64,000 nucleotides of DNA from Halonotius sp046719765 (GTDB lineage: Archaea; Halobacteriota; Halobacteria; Halobacteriales; Haloferacaceae): NCBI RefSeq assembly GCF_046719765.1, contig NZ_JABEBY010000001.1, positions 155,289-219,288 of the forward strand. The letters run 5' to 3'. Positions within the stretch are counted from its first letter, which is position 1. Each line of letters begins with the position of its first letter. Of this stretch, positions 17,359 to 25,759 are shown in pieces. A model generated the notes under the pieces. It searched no databases, was not told the origin of the DNA, and was given only the letters and a program-made list of their open reading frames with translations. The translations under genes and the position numbers were made by a program.

Positions 17359-17715
17359 ATGCCAACGAAGCAGACACGACGGCGCGTGCTGAAAGCGGCA
17401 GGAATCACAAGCGTTGCTGCCTTAGCTGGCTGTACAGGAACCGAAGACAGCGGTGACGATGGGTCAGAAGAGGAGTCTACCGATGATGCCTCCGAAAATG
17501 AGACGGCCGACAACGGAGCAGCCGAAAACGAGTCGAGTACCGACGACTCGATGACCAACGAGACGGCGACAAACGAGACCAACACAAACGAGACGGCGAC
17601 CAACGAGACGGCGACCAACGAGACGGCGACCAACGAGACGGCGACCAACGAAACGACAACCAACGAGACCAACACAAACGAGACGGCGACCAACGAAACG
17701 ACCGACGACAGCTAA
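17359..17715 (+). CDS. Tat lipoprotein with TNETA pentapeptide repeats (sequon-rich stalk)
   Basis: A 118-residue protein. Residues 1-25 are a Tat signal with lipobox (TRRRVLKAAGITS ... LAGC). The rest is an acidic S/D/E segment followed by ten copies of a five-residue unit TNET(A/N/T) from about residue 66 to 114. Every unit holds an N-x-T sequon (NET), so with two upstream sites the mature protein has about twelve potential N-glycosylation sites. There is no folded domain. It could be a heavily glycosylated surface spacer, or the truncated stalk of a once larger lipoprotein. The DNA repeat period is 15 bp. Confidence 0.82.
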   Translation: MPTKQTRRRVLKAAGITSVAALAGCTGTEDSGDDGSEEESTDDASENETADNGAAENESSTDDSMTNETATNETNTNETATNETATNETATNETATNETTTNETNTNETATNETTDDS

Positions 17716-17743
17716 GCCCTCGATAAGATCGGTCTACCTGCGG

Positions 17744-17752
17744 AATTTTTTG
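17744..17752 (+). terminator. Candidate T-tract terminator
   Basis: AATTTTTTG lies about 30 bases after the stop at 17715 and before the tRNA-Thr gene. Archaeal termination often needs only a T-run; there is no strong hairpin. Confidence 0.4.
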
Positions 17753-17801
17753 TGTTGAAGTCGCGCAATCCCGCGTCTCGGTTCGAAAACAACGAGAACA
17801 C

Positions 17802-17875
17802 AGCTAGGACGGGGATTTGAACCCCGGAAGTCTCGATTACAAGTCGAGTGCATGAACCGCCCATGCTCTCCTAGC
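17802..17875 (-). tRNA. tRNA-Thr (anticodon TGT)
   Basis: On the minus strand the gene starts GCTAGGA and ends TCCTAGC plus discriminator T, giving a full seven-pair acceptor stem. The anticodon arm reads CTCGA-CTTGTAA-TCGAG with anticodon TGT, and the T arm has GGTTCAAATC. Length 74 without CCA. No intron is visible. Confidence 0.95.
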
Positions 17876-17886
17876 GCAGCCGATAG

Positions 17887-18384
17887 TTAGCCGTCATCCT
17901 TTGAGTGTCTATCGTTTTCGAGTCGTTTCCGGAGCTCGATCCGATGGGGGTCGTAGCCGCGGCGATCGTACAACCGCTTGGCAGCATCGTTGTCGGCTAA
18001 CACCTCGATTGCGACCGTCGAAACGCCGGCTGCCGCCAGTTCGGACTCAGCCGCCGCCAGTAGGCGGCTGCCGATCCCCTCACCTCTGGCGGCCGGTCGC
18101 ACGTAAAGATGGGTGATCGTCCCTGTCGACTCCGTTTGGGTGTAAGCCCCGTCATCGGGATGAAACATCACAAACCCCTGGATTGGTTCAGCCCGTGCCA
18201 CCAGAAGGCCATCGGTAACCACATGGTGGGCGATCGTTTCGGTGGCCGCGGTTCGGTTGGCGTCGGCCGCCAGCCGCGAGCCATGCTGACGTTGCTCAGC
18301 CGCTAAGGAAACCCAACAGTCGGCGACAGCCGCCACGTCATCGATCGTCGCCGGCTCGATGGTGATCCGGTCGTCGGTGCGCAT
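17887..18384 (-). CDS. GNAT-family N-acetyltransferase
   Basis: A 165-residue GNAT protein. The acetyl-CoA loop is YVRPAARGEGIGSRLL (motif A, R-G-x-G-x-G/S form), preceded by strand GTITHLYV, and followed by the C-terminal block IEVLADNDAAKRLYDRRGY typical of small GNATs that acetylate amines or protein N-termini. Substrate unknown. The start at 18384 (MRTDDRITIEPATIDD) is the family N-terminus; the frame extends further up but without similarity. It ends just beside tRNA-Thr. Confidence 0.9.
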   Translation of the reverse strand: MRTDDRITIEPATIDDVAAVADCWVSLAAEQRQHGSRLAADANRTAATETIAHHVVTDGLLVARAEPIQGFVMFHPDDGAYTQTESTGTITHLYVRPAARGEGIGSRLLAAAESELAAAGVSTVAIEVLADNDAAKRLYDRRGYDPHRIELRKRLENDRHSKDDG

Positions 18385-18573
18385 GGGTGGTTCTCTGCCG
18401 GTAGGGAGACCGGCAGCAAGAGTGTTGGCCACGCCGGTGGGGTGATCGGTGCGGCTATCGGCGCGCAACTGCGAGCGCGGTCATTCGGCTGCTCAACACT
18501 GTGCGGTGGGCAGTGGAATGACCGATCGCAACGAAGCGTGGCTCGGCGGCGGGTGTGTCGGAACCCCGGTGGT

Positions 18574-18888
18574 CTACCGCGTCCGGGTGAACTGGTCGGC
18601 TCCTTCGTAAAACCAGAGCCCGTTTTCGCGCATCGCGGTGCCGACCTTCTTGTGCATCGTTACGATGTCTTCAAACTCGCTTGCCTCGACGTGCTCGAAG
18701 ATCTCCCGCAGCGGGACGACCGTCTCGTGGTCGATCCGGATCGGGTCGTCGCCAAACTCATCGACGAACGCCGACACGTCCAGCGGGAAATCTGCCTCTT
18801 CGTCGACCTTCTTGGCGATCACAGCATGCCCGTAAACGCGGCGGCCCTCGCTACCCTGCTCACCGTCGGGATCGTGCGGCCAGTCCAT
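18574..18888 (-). CDS. DUF5785 family protein
   Basis: A 104-residue haloarchaeal protein that begins MDWPHDPDGEQGSEGRR, the typical DUF5785 start, and contains the conserved middle VIAKKVDEEADFPLDV and the block DDPIRIDHETVVPL. The mixed alpha/beta pattern and the length agree with the family. No function is known. I use the ATG at 18888, five codons into the open frame, since all of the conserved part lies after it. Confidence 0.88.
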   Translation of the reverse strand: MDWPHDPDGEQGSEGRRVYGHAVIAKKVDEEADFPLDVSAFVDEFGDDPIRIDHETVVPLREIFEHVEASEFEDIVTMHKKVGTAMRENGLWFYEGADQFTRTR

Positions 18889-18939
18889 ACACTGAGATAG
18901 CAAGCGGGGAAAGTTAGTCTTACGCTCCGCTGGACGCGC

Positions 18940-21432
18940 TTACTCCACCGGTGCCGACTCGCCGCTGAGAGCCGTTTTGACCGCGCCGACCACCGGCAGG
19001 TCGACCCCTTCCTCATCGGTGAGCCGCGCCCAGACGACGATCGTTGACGGCAACACGAGGATCGACGCGAGAAATGCGTACAGCACGCTCAGCGAGATCA
19101 GGATACCGAACGCACCCAACGCGGGGTTGAGCGCGAGGACGAGCACGCCGATCCCAAAGACGGTCGTCAGCATGCTGCCGGTCAGCGCGCCGCCGGTGCC
19201 GACGACGGTACGCTGGAGGGCGGGATACAGCCGTCGCTCGTGGTACTCGTCGGCAAAGCGGTGGACGACGTGTACCGCGTAGTCGATCCCGATCCCGACG
19301 GCGATCGCGAGGATCGTCCCGTTGATCGCGTTGAACGCCAGCCCGACCGCCCGCATCGAGGCGACGAGTGCGACGACGGTGACGACGATCGGAACGATGT
19401 TCACCAGCCCCAGCGAGGGCCGCCCCTCGATCACCCAGTAGGCAAACAGGAGAAACGCCGACGCGCCGATCAGCGTGAGGATCAGGCTCTGGATCACCGA
19501 TTCGAGAACCAAGGAGAGCGCCTCGTCGAAGATGACAACACTCCCCGTCGGCTGGGCACTGCTCCGGAAGCGGTCGGCCACGTCGTAGGCGTCGGCGGTC
19601 ACCACGTCGTCTTCGGCCTCGCCGTCGACGGTGAAGATCACCTGCGCGCTCCGTCGATCCTCGCCGAGGAAGCCGCTGAGATCGCTATCGGCGGGCTCTT
19701 CCAGTGCGTCGTAGATCTGTGGGAGGTTGTCGTCAGGGATCCCGTTGTCGTTGCGGTCGTTGCGGTTGACGAGTTCGCGGAACTCGGGGTCGCGCTCGGC
19801 GCGGGATTCGATCAGCGTGACGATGCTTTGGGTGTCGGCCTGTCGCCGCTCCGAGCGGAACGTCTCGGGCGGGGATTCGGCGGCGCGGTGTAACTCCTCT
19901 AAGGCCGAATCATCGGTCATCGACCCCTCGACGTACATCAACACCTGACCGTCCTGCTGGTAGTTCCGGTCGAGATAGTTGTTGATCCGGACGTACTCGA
20001 ACGCCTCGGGCGGCCGGATCGATTCTGGGAGGTATTGGAGATAGTCGGGTGTTTCCTCGGCAGGCTGGAAGTCATCGGGGCTGAACCCGGTGTCGACGCC
20101 GGTCGCGTAGACGCCCGCGCCGGCTGTCGACACGAGAATCAGCAGCAAAAAGACCAGCGGCGCGCGCTTTGAGACGGTGACACCAACCGACAGCAGCCGG
20201 CCCAGCAGCGACCGCTCGGAGCCAAGCGGTGTATCCGCAAACGTCGGGATCGGATACCGCTGGCGGGCGCGGTCGACGGTCACCTTCAGCGCGGGGACGA
20301 ACACCCCGAAGATCAGGAAGGTGAAGATGATCCCGATCGCAGCGACAAGGCCGAAATCCTGGGTCGGCGGGAACGCGCTGACGACGTTTGAGAGAAAGCC
20401 GATCGCGGAGGTGCCGACGACGATGGCGAAGGCGACCGACATCTGATCGGTTGTCCGCATCATCGACTCCGAGATCCCCAACCCGGTTACCCGCTCCTCG
20501 CGGTAGCGGTTGATCGAGTGAATGCCGAAGTCGATCCCGATGGCGATGAGGATCGGCGGGACGGCGATCAACAGGACGGCAAAGGGGATGCCGACATAGC
20601 CGATAAAGCCGAACGTCCACAGCAGCGTCATGATGATCGCCAACAGCCCGATGCCGATGTCGACCGGATCGCGGTAGGCGACCGCGAGGAAGATAATGAT
20701 GAGCAACAGCGCGGCCGGCAACACGACGCTCGTGGTTGTGCCGGTCGTGTTCGGTGCCGTTCCCTGCACCCAGATATTCGAGGCGTCGTCGGTGACGATG
20801 CTTTTGATCCGATCGACCTTGTTCGGTGGGTACGACGAGCCGCCACCGGGCCCGCCACCGGAGCCCTCACCGGGGCCGGCGAGGTGGGTGACGCTGCCGC
20901 GACTCGACGTTGCCGATGCCGACTGACGATTGAAATCGTCGCTCAAACTGCCGGTAAAGCCGGCTTCCTCGGCGGCAGCCTCCCGAACTGCGGCATCGAT
21001 CTGTGTCGGCGTTGCGCGCTCGACGGCTCGCAGCTGTTGTTCCGCCGTCGTCGCATCCGGGTTCAGCGTCGTGGCGACGGTTACCGCCGGTGTCGACACA
21101 GAGTCGACACGCAAGGCGTTCGTAGTGATAATCCGCTCGCGGGTCGCCAACATATCGGTTAAGGCGGGCTTCGAGAGGACGTTTCCGGACTCCTGGACGA
21201 GTGTCGTACTCGTCGTCACCTCGCTGAACGTCGGGCTGAAATCCTCGTTGATATCCTCGACGGCCTGGAAGGAGGGCAGATCCTCGATGAACTGCTCTTG
21301 GCCGCTCTCGGTCGTGATCGAGCCGAGACCGCCGATCATCACCACCGTCACCAGCAGAAAGGCGAGAATAACCGTCTTTGATCGGTTGACGATGACCGAA
21401 TCAACCCGATCGATCAGCCACTGGTACTCCAT
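18940..21432 (-). CDS. RND-superfamily MMPL-type exporter
   Basis: An 830-residue membrane protein with two repeats of an RND half: one helix, a large extracellular domain, then a five-helix bundle (about residues 240-400 and 670-815). It belongs to the MMPL/hopanoid-transporter-like branch of RND proteins (COG1033), which use the proton gradient to move lipids or hydrophobic molecules. Transmembrane Asp-containing signatures GIDFGIHSINRYREE and GIGIDYAVHVVHRF are present at corresponding places in both halves. The first outside loop has a flexible GPGEGSGGGPGGGSS stretch. Substrate unknown. Divergent from priS with about 150 bp between. Confidence 0.92.
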   Translation of the reverse strand: MEYQWLIDRVDSVIVNRSKTVILAFLLVTVVMIGGLGSITTESGQEQFIEDLPSFQAVEDINEDFSPTFSEVTTSTTLVQESGNVLSKPALTDMLATRERIITTNALRVDSVSTPAVTVATTLNPDATTAEQQLRAVERATPTQIDAAVREAAAEEAGFTGSLSDDFNRQSASATSSRGSVTHLAGPGEGSGGGPGGGSSYPPNKVDRIKSIVTDDASNIWVQGTAPNTTGTTTSVVLPAALLLIIIFLAVAYRDPVDIGIGLLAIIMTLLWTFGFIGYVGIPFAVLLIAVPPILIAIGIDFGIHSINRYREERVTGLGISESMMRTTDQMSVAFAIVVGTSAIGFLSNVVSAFPPTQDFGLVAAIGIIFTFLIFGVFVPALKVTVDRARQRYPIPTFADTPLGSERSLLGRLLSVGVTVSKRAPLVFLLLILVSTAGAGVYATGVDTGFSPDDFQPAEETPDYLQYLPESIRPPEAFEYVRINNYLDRNYQQDGQVLMYVEGSMTDDSALEELHRAAESPPETFRSERRQADTQSIVTLIESRAERDPEFRELVNRNDRNDNGIPDDNLPQIYDALEEPADSDLSGFLGEDRRSAQVIFTVDGEAEDDVVTADAYDVADRFRSSAQPTGSVVIFDEALSLVLESVIQSLILTLIGASAFLLFAYWVIEGRPSLGLVNIVPIVVTVVALVASMRAVGLAFNAINGTILAIAVGIGIDYAVHVVHRFADEYHERRLYPALQRTVVGTGGALTGSMLTTVFGIGVLVLALNPALGAFGILISLSVLYAFLASILVLPSTIVVWARLTDEEGVDLPVVGAVKTALSGESAPVE

Positions 21433-21584
21433 CTAAATCTGTTTACTGTTTCTTCCGGCGGCGACCGGATAAGCATGTCTTCTTGGGGCCTCGGTCTCGC
21501 CTGAAACCACATAAGCCCGCTGGCCGTGTTTCAGCCCCGGAAACGACAACGTCTATGGGGCGGCCCTGACTACCGCTGGACAGC

Positions 21585-22745
21585 ATGGACGAGCGCACAC
21601 GGGAATATCTCCGCGGTCGGTTCGCCGACTACTACCGGGCTGTGGAGATCTCACCCCCACCGGCGGCCAACGAACGCGAGTGGGGGCATATCCCGTGGAC
21701 ACCGGGGTCGGGGACGACGATGGTGCGCCACCAATCACAGCTTGATCTCGGCGACATCGGTGGGTTTCTGACCCGCACCGCGCCCCGCCACGTCTACTTC
21801 TCGGCGGCCCGCTACGACGATCCGGGGGCGAGCACGATGGGCGCAAAAGGGTGGCGTGGCGCGGATCTCATCTTTGATCTCGACGCCGACCATCTCCCCG
21901 GCGTCGACCCGGCTGAAACGAGCTACAAAGAAATGTTGGCGGCCTGTAAGGACGCCCTTCGTCGGCTGCTGTCGTTTCTCGAAGCTGACTTCGGGTTCAC
22001 CGACCTGGAAATCGTCTTCTCGGGTGGTCGCGGCTACCACGTCCACGCCCGTGCCGACTCGATCCAGTCGCTGGACAGCGACGCCCGCGGCGAGATCGTC
22101 GACTACGTGCGCGGCCGGGGGCTCGACACCGATGGGCTCATTCGTGTCGCCGCTGAGGGCGGTGCGACCCAGCGGCTGCTTCGCACCGAGGGTGGCTGGG
22201 GGCGGCGCGTCCACGACGCGCTTCGGTCGATGGCCGACGAGCTGCGAGAGCTGCCGGCGGCCGACGCGCTCGACCGACTCACCAGCTTTGAGGGGATCGG
22301 CGAGGGGCGGGCGGAAACGATCCTCGGCGCGCTAGAGGCCAACCCACAAGCGATCGAACGCGGGAACATGGAGGCCGGCGGCCCGGGGATCCGGCTGTTG
22401 GCCGACGCCTTAGCCGACCGCGTTGTCGAGGAACATGCCGCGCCGATCGACGAGCCGGTGACGACCGACACCCACCGCCTGATCCGGCTGCCGGGCTCAT
22501 TACACGGCGGCAGCGGGCTGGTCGTCACGCCGATCGACCGCGCGGCACTCGACAGCTTTGAGCCGCTGGTCGATGCGGTACCCGAGCGATTCACCAACCA
22601 AGAGATCCCCATCGAGATCGAGACAGCCCAAACGGTGGCCCTCGGCGGCGACACGATTAAGTTAGATGCCGGTGTGCATTCGGTACCGGAACACGTCGGC
22701 GTCTTCCTGATGACGCGCGGCGACGCAGCCAAAGCCCCAGCATGA
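21585..22745 (+). CDS. priS: DNA primase small (catalytic) subunit PriS
   Basis: A 386-residue archaeal primase small subunit. Catalytic acidic motif LIFDLDADH is at about residues 92-100, the nucleotide loop FSGGRGYHVHA near 147 and the motif LIRLPGSLHGGSGLVV near 297, all as in the family. With PriL it makes RNA/DNA primers. The start at 21585 gives MDERTREYLRGRFADYYRA, the usual N-terminus. Its stop overlaps the start of gins51 by four bases, so the two replication genes are coupled; this order is conserved in euryarchaea. Confidence 0.96.
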   Translation: MDERTREYLRGRFADYYRAVEISPPPAANEREWGHIPWTPGSGTTMVRHQSQLDLGDIGGFLTRTAPRHVYFSAARYDDPGASTMGAKGWRGADLIFDLDADHLPGVDPAETSYKEMLAACKDALRRLLSFLEADFGFTDLEIVFSGGRGYHVHARADSIQSLDSDARGEIVDYVRGRGLDTDGLIRVAAEGGATQRLLRTEGGWGRRVHDALRSMADELRELPAADALDRLTSFEGIGEGRAETILGALEANPQAIERGNMEAGGPGIRLLADALADRVVEEHAAPIDEPVTTDTHRLIRLPGSLHGGSGLVVTPIDRAALDSFEPLVDAVPERFTNQEIPIEIETAQTVALGGDTIKLDAGVHSVPEHVGVFLMTRGDAAKAPA

Positions 22746-24097
22746 ATCTCGACGAGCTCCGCTCCGTACAGTCCAAAGAACGCCAGAAGGATAGCCTCCA
22801 GCAGCTGCGCGAATCGTTTTATCAGGATGTTGCGAGCTACATCACGGATCTGCGCGCCGAGCGCGACCGCCGGGCCGAACGTGTCGACAACCCCTTCAGT
22901 GATGACGAGGTACAGCGGCTCTCGGATGAGCTTGATACCGCCGAGGAGGTCGCTGAAGCCCTCTATGAGCGACGCGTCGGCAAGGTCGTCAAGCTCGCCT
23001 CCTTTGCCGCCGCGGATATGTCCGCCAGCGAGGAGGGGATGACCGTCGAGGAACAGGCACTGTTTGATGATCTTGTCGACCGAATCAAACAGAACAAGGC
23101 CTCCGTGCTCGACGTGCTGGCCGGGGAATCAGACGTGTCGTCGCCGACTGATACTGCGGGATCGACTCCGAAGACGACGGGATCGACCGCAACCGAAAGA
23201 ACGGAATCGACCCCAACCGAAAGAACGGAATCGACCGGCCAACCCAACCCGACCGAGGCGTCGTCGACCGCGGCGGAACCACCAACCATCGGGAACGCGA
23301 CCACAGAAGACGCCCACCCGACACCACCGGAAGCGGAGACCGAAACAGACGATGTGCTGGCCACCGCGATGGGCGGCGCGGCCGACGCCGAGTCGAGTGC
23401 CGACGAGCTCCCGCCGGCTGAGACCCCCGACAGCGGCTCCAACGCCAACGGAACCGACACCAGCACCGATCGAGCCCTCGACGGTACCGGCACGAACACC
23501 ACCGATGAGGACGGCGTGCCGACGCCGGACGGCGGGAGCACGACGCATCCGCCACAGTCGACCGACACACAGTCGACCCCGAACTCGGGTGCCGGGTCGG
23601 ATGCGTCGCACTCGAACCGAGCAGGGGCGGAGCCGACAACCGCGGCGACCGACTCCGCAACGACGCCCGACTCGAAAGCGGCCACCACTACGCCGGACGC
23701 GGAACCGGCCCGCACCCCCGAGTCGCCACCGCAGACCGGGTCGCAGGCGGCCGGGACGGTATCGTCCCCCGAACCGACTGGCACAGAGTCGGAATCGGCC
23801 CACCAGCCGACATCCGAGACAGCAGCCCCGGCAGAAACAGACGAGCGAACGCCGGCCACCGAGCCAACAGCCACCGAAGCCGCAACGCAGCCGTCGACCC
23901 AACAGGGTTCCGACCCGACGCGGGAGTCGGCTGCCGATTCGACACCCCGGACGATGGTTCGGATCACCGACGATGTCGGCACAATCTTCGCCGTCGACGA
24001 ACGCGAGTACACCCTTCAACCTGAGGATATCGTGACGCTGCCCACCACCAACGCCGAGGTGCTCCTCCAGCAGGACGCTGCGACAGAGATCGAATAA
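22742..24097 (+). CDS. gins51: GINS complex subunit Gins51 with an expanded disordered linker
   Basis: A 451-residue GINS subunit of the replicative helicase complex (CMG). The helical A domain is residues 1-130 (MNLDELRSVQSKERQKDSLQ, VGKVVKLASFAAADM) and the small B domain lies at the very end (MVRITDDVGTIFAVDEREY ... EDIVTLPTTNAEVLL). Domain order A-B is that of Gins51/Sld5. Between them is about 255 residues of S/T/P/E/D/A-rich sequence, including a perfect tandem TERTESTP. This linker more than doubles the usual ordered length. Coupled to priS by ATGA overlap. Confidence 0.93.
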   Translation: MNLDELRSVQSKERQKDSLQQLRESFYQDVASYITDLRAERDRRAERVDNPFSDDEVQRLSDELDTAEEVAEALYERRVGKVVKLASFAAADMSASEEGMTVEEQALFDDLVDRIKQNKASVLDVLAGESDVSSPTDTAGSTPKTTGSTATERTESTPTERTESTGQPNPTEASSTAAEPPTIGNATTEDAHPTPPEAETETDDVLATAMGGAADAESSADELPPAETPDSGSNANGTDTSTDRALDGTGTNTTDEDGVPTPDGGSTTHPPQSTDTQSTPNSGAGSDASHSNRAGAEPTTAATDSATTPDSKAATTTPDAEPARTPESPPQTGSQAAGTVSSPEPTGTESESAHQPTSETAAPAETDERTPATEPTATEAATQPSTQQGSDPTRESAADSTPRTMVRITDDVGTIFAVDEREYTLQPEDIVTLPTTNAEVLLQQDAATEIE

Positions 24098-24105
24098 CGG
24101 CTCGC

Positions 24106-24166
24106 GGCTCCCGGGGTCTACGATCACGTCGGGCTCCCGGGGTCTACGATCACGTCGGGCTCCCGG
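24106..24166 (+). repeat. 26-bp tandem repeat (2.3 copies) downstream of gins51
   Basis: The unit GGCTCCCGGGGTCTACGATC ACGTCG occurs at 24106-24131 and 24132-24157, with a third partial copy (GGCTCCCGG) to 24166. It starts nine bases after the gins51 stop and lies between convergent genes. Confidence 0.85.
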
Positions 24167-24265
24167 AGAGTGACGACGCGCTGCCGACGACGATCTACCG
24201 GTCGCTACGGGCGGTGCGTCGATCGCTGTCGGCGTCACCGATCTTACCGATCGGTCGCAAAAAAC

Positions 24266-25312
24266 TCAGTAGCCGCGGTCGATCAGGTAGTCGGCGATAT
24301 CTTCTAACAGCCTGCGGGCCTCATTGTCGGGCAGTACCGACAGGCGTTCCTTCCCGCGTTCGGTCAGTTGCTCGGCCGTCTCGCGAGCGTGTTCGATGCT
24401 GCCGGCGGCTTCGAGTTCGGCGACAGCGTCGTCGATCTCAGCTTCCGTGACCGCCTCGACGCTGTCGGTATCGAGCAGCCCGTCGACATCGACGCCCTGC
24501 TGGCGGGCGTGGAGCGTGATAAGCGTTTCCTTGTTCTCGACGAGATCGGAGCCGCGCTGTTTGCCAAGCTCCTCGCTTGGGACGGTGAGATCCAACACGT
24601 CGTCTTGGATCTGGAAGGCCTGTCCGGTCTCGATGCCGTACTGATACATCGCCTCGACGACTTCCTCGTCGGCTCCAAGCAGTTCGGCGGGGATAGCCGC
24701 CGACGCGCCGTAGAGGACGGCCGTTTTGAGCTCAACCATCTCCAGATACTCGTCGGGGAGCAGATCGTCGCGGCTTTCGAAGGCGATATCGAGCGCTTGG
24801 CCCTCACAGATCTTCGTACAGGTCGAGGAGAGCCGCCGCATCGCCGCCAGCGCGTTGGCCGGCTCACCACCGGTTTCGGCCATGATCTCGAAGGCCGACG
24901 AGTAGAGCGTGTCGCCGGCAAGGATTGCCGTCGAGGTGTCGTACTCGTTGTGAACCGCGGGAACACCCCGCCGGAGGTCGTCGTCGTCCATGATGTCGTC
25001 GTGAATAAGAGTAAACGACTGGATGACCTCCAGGGAGACCGCCGCCCGCAGCAGATCGATCTCAGCACCCGACAGCGTCGGAAACGCTCGGTAGTCCGGA
25101 CTGGTGGGGTCGACATCCGCGAGCGCCTCGCCGGCCAGCAGTGTCACCGTCGGCCGGAGCCGCTTGCCGCCGGCATTCAGAAGGTACCGGGAGGCCTCAT
25201 ACAGGCGTTCGGGCTTTTTCAGCGGGAGCTCCTCGTCGATGGCGTCGTTGATCCGGCTGCGCCGCTCGTCGATGGCTGCCAACACCCGCGATTCGGTCGT
25301 ATCGGCCGTCAT
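24266..25312 (-). CDS. idsA: Polyprenyl diphosphate synthase (probable geranylgeranyl diphosphate synthase)
   Basis: A 348-residue trans-prenyltransferase. The first Asp-rich motif is DDIMDDDDLRRG near residue 99 and the second is QIQDDVLDLT near 230; GGKRLRP (residues 47-53) is the IPP-binding site. It condenses IPP with allylic diphosphates to make C20 (possibly C25) chains for archaeal lipids and carotenoids. The small residues before the first motif (VIQSFTLIHDD) suit a C20 product but do not settle it. Start at 25312 (MTADTTESRVLAAID) is chosen; 63 further upstream codons look non-coding. The squalene/phytoene synthase gene lies 450 bp upstream on the same strand. Confidence 0.93.
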   Translation of the reverse strand: MTADTTESRVLAAIDERRSRINDAIDEELPLKKPERLYEASRYLLNAGGKRLRPTVTLLAGEALADVDPTSPDYRAFPTLSGAEIDLLRAAVSLEVIQSFTLIHDDIMDDDDLRRGVPAVHNEYDTSTAILAGDTLYSSAFEIMAETGGEPANALAAMRRLSSTCTKICEGQALDIAFESRDDLLPDEYLEMVELKTAVLYGASAAIPAELLGADEEVVEAMYQYGIETGQAFQIQDDVLDLTVPSEELGKQRGSDLVENKETLITLHARQQGVDVDGLLDTDSVEAVTEAEIDDAVAELEAAGSIEHARETAEQLTERGKERLSVLPDNEARRLLEDIADYLIDRGY

Positions 25313-25536
25313 GCGCTCATCACCCTGAGCCGACGGCTCATCCGTCGACCCCCACATATCCGCCGATGGGTACGATAACACGTTCCATAGGTAGCAACCT
25401 TCGTTGTCGATTCCGCAGCCGCCGATCGCACCGCCGGCCGGCCACAGCGGCCGCGGGTCGTTGGTATCCGAGCGTTGTGCGTGTGGTGATAAAAACCACA
25501 TGGGTTGGGCGGTTTCGGCGCGGCCGCCGGTGCCGA

Positions 25537-25719
25537 TTACTCGTCGACCGCTTCCAGGGAGTCCTCGGGGACGCCCGTCTCCTGGCCGTCCTCGAAGCTG
25601 ATCGTGTAGGTCGCATCGCCGAACATGTTGTCGACGACCTGCGTGATCGTGCCGGTCTCACCGTCGTAGTCGCTGTGTTTGTCGTGCAACACGGCCTCGT
25701 CGTCTTTCTCGAAGCTCAT
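25537..25719 (-). CDS. Small SH3/KOW-like haloarchaeal protein (DUF1918-like)
   Basis: A 60-residue acidic protein: FEKDDEAVLHDKHSDYDGET, then GTITQVVDNMFGDATYTISF and EDGQETGVPEDSLEAVDE. The alternating pattern with a D-G-x-x-G turn looks like a single small beta barrel of the SH3/KOW type. Conserved in haloarchaea; no function known. It sits between the prenyl synthase and the squalene synthase genes, same strand, 40 bases after the latter. Confidence 0.82.
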   Translation of the reverse strand: MSFEKDDEAVLHDKHSDYDGETGTITQVVDNMFGDATYTISFEDGQETGVPEDSLEAVDE

Positions 25720-25759
25720 ATCCGAGATGTACCGCGAGCACCGACAAAAGCGCGTGGAT

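Noticed and set aside
17572..17700. 15-bp repeats considered as a CRISPR or integron-like array
   Set aside because: The repeat is in frame (TNETA units), has no spacers, and lies inside a lipoprotein gene with its own promoter.
22963..24012. 349-codon minus-strand Ser/Val-rich ORF opposite gins51
   Set aside because: Antisense of the S/T/P/E linker of Gins51.
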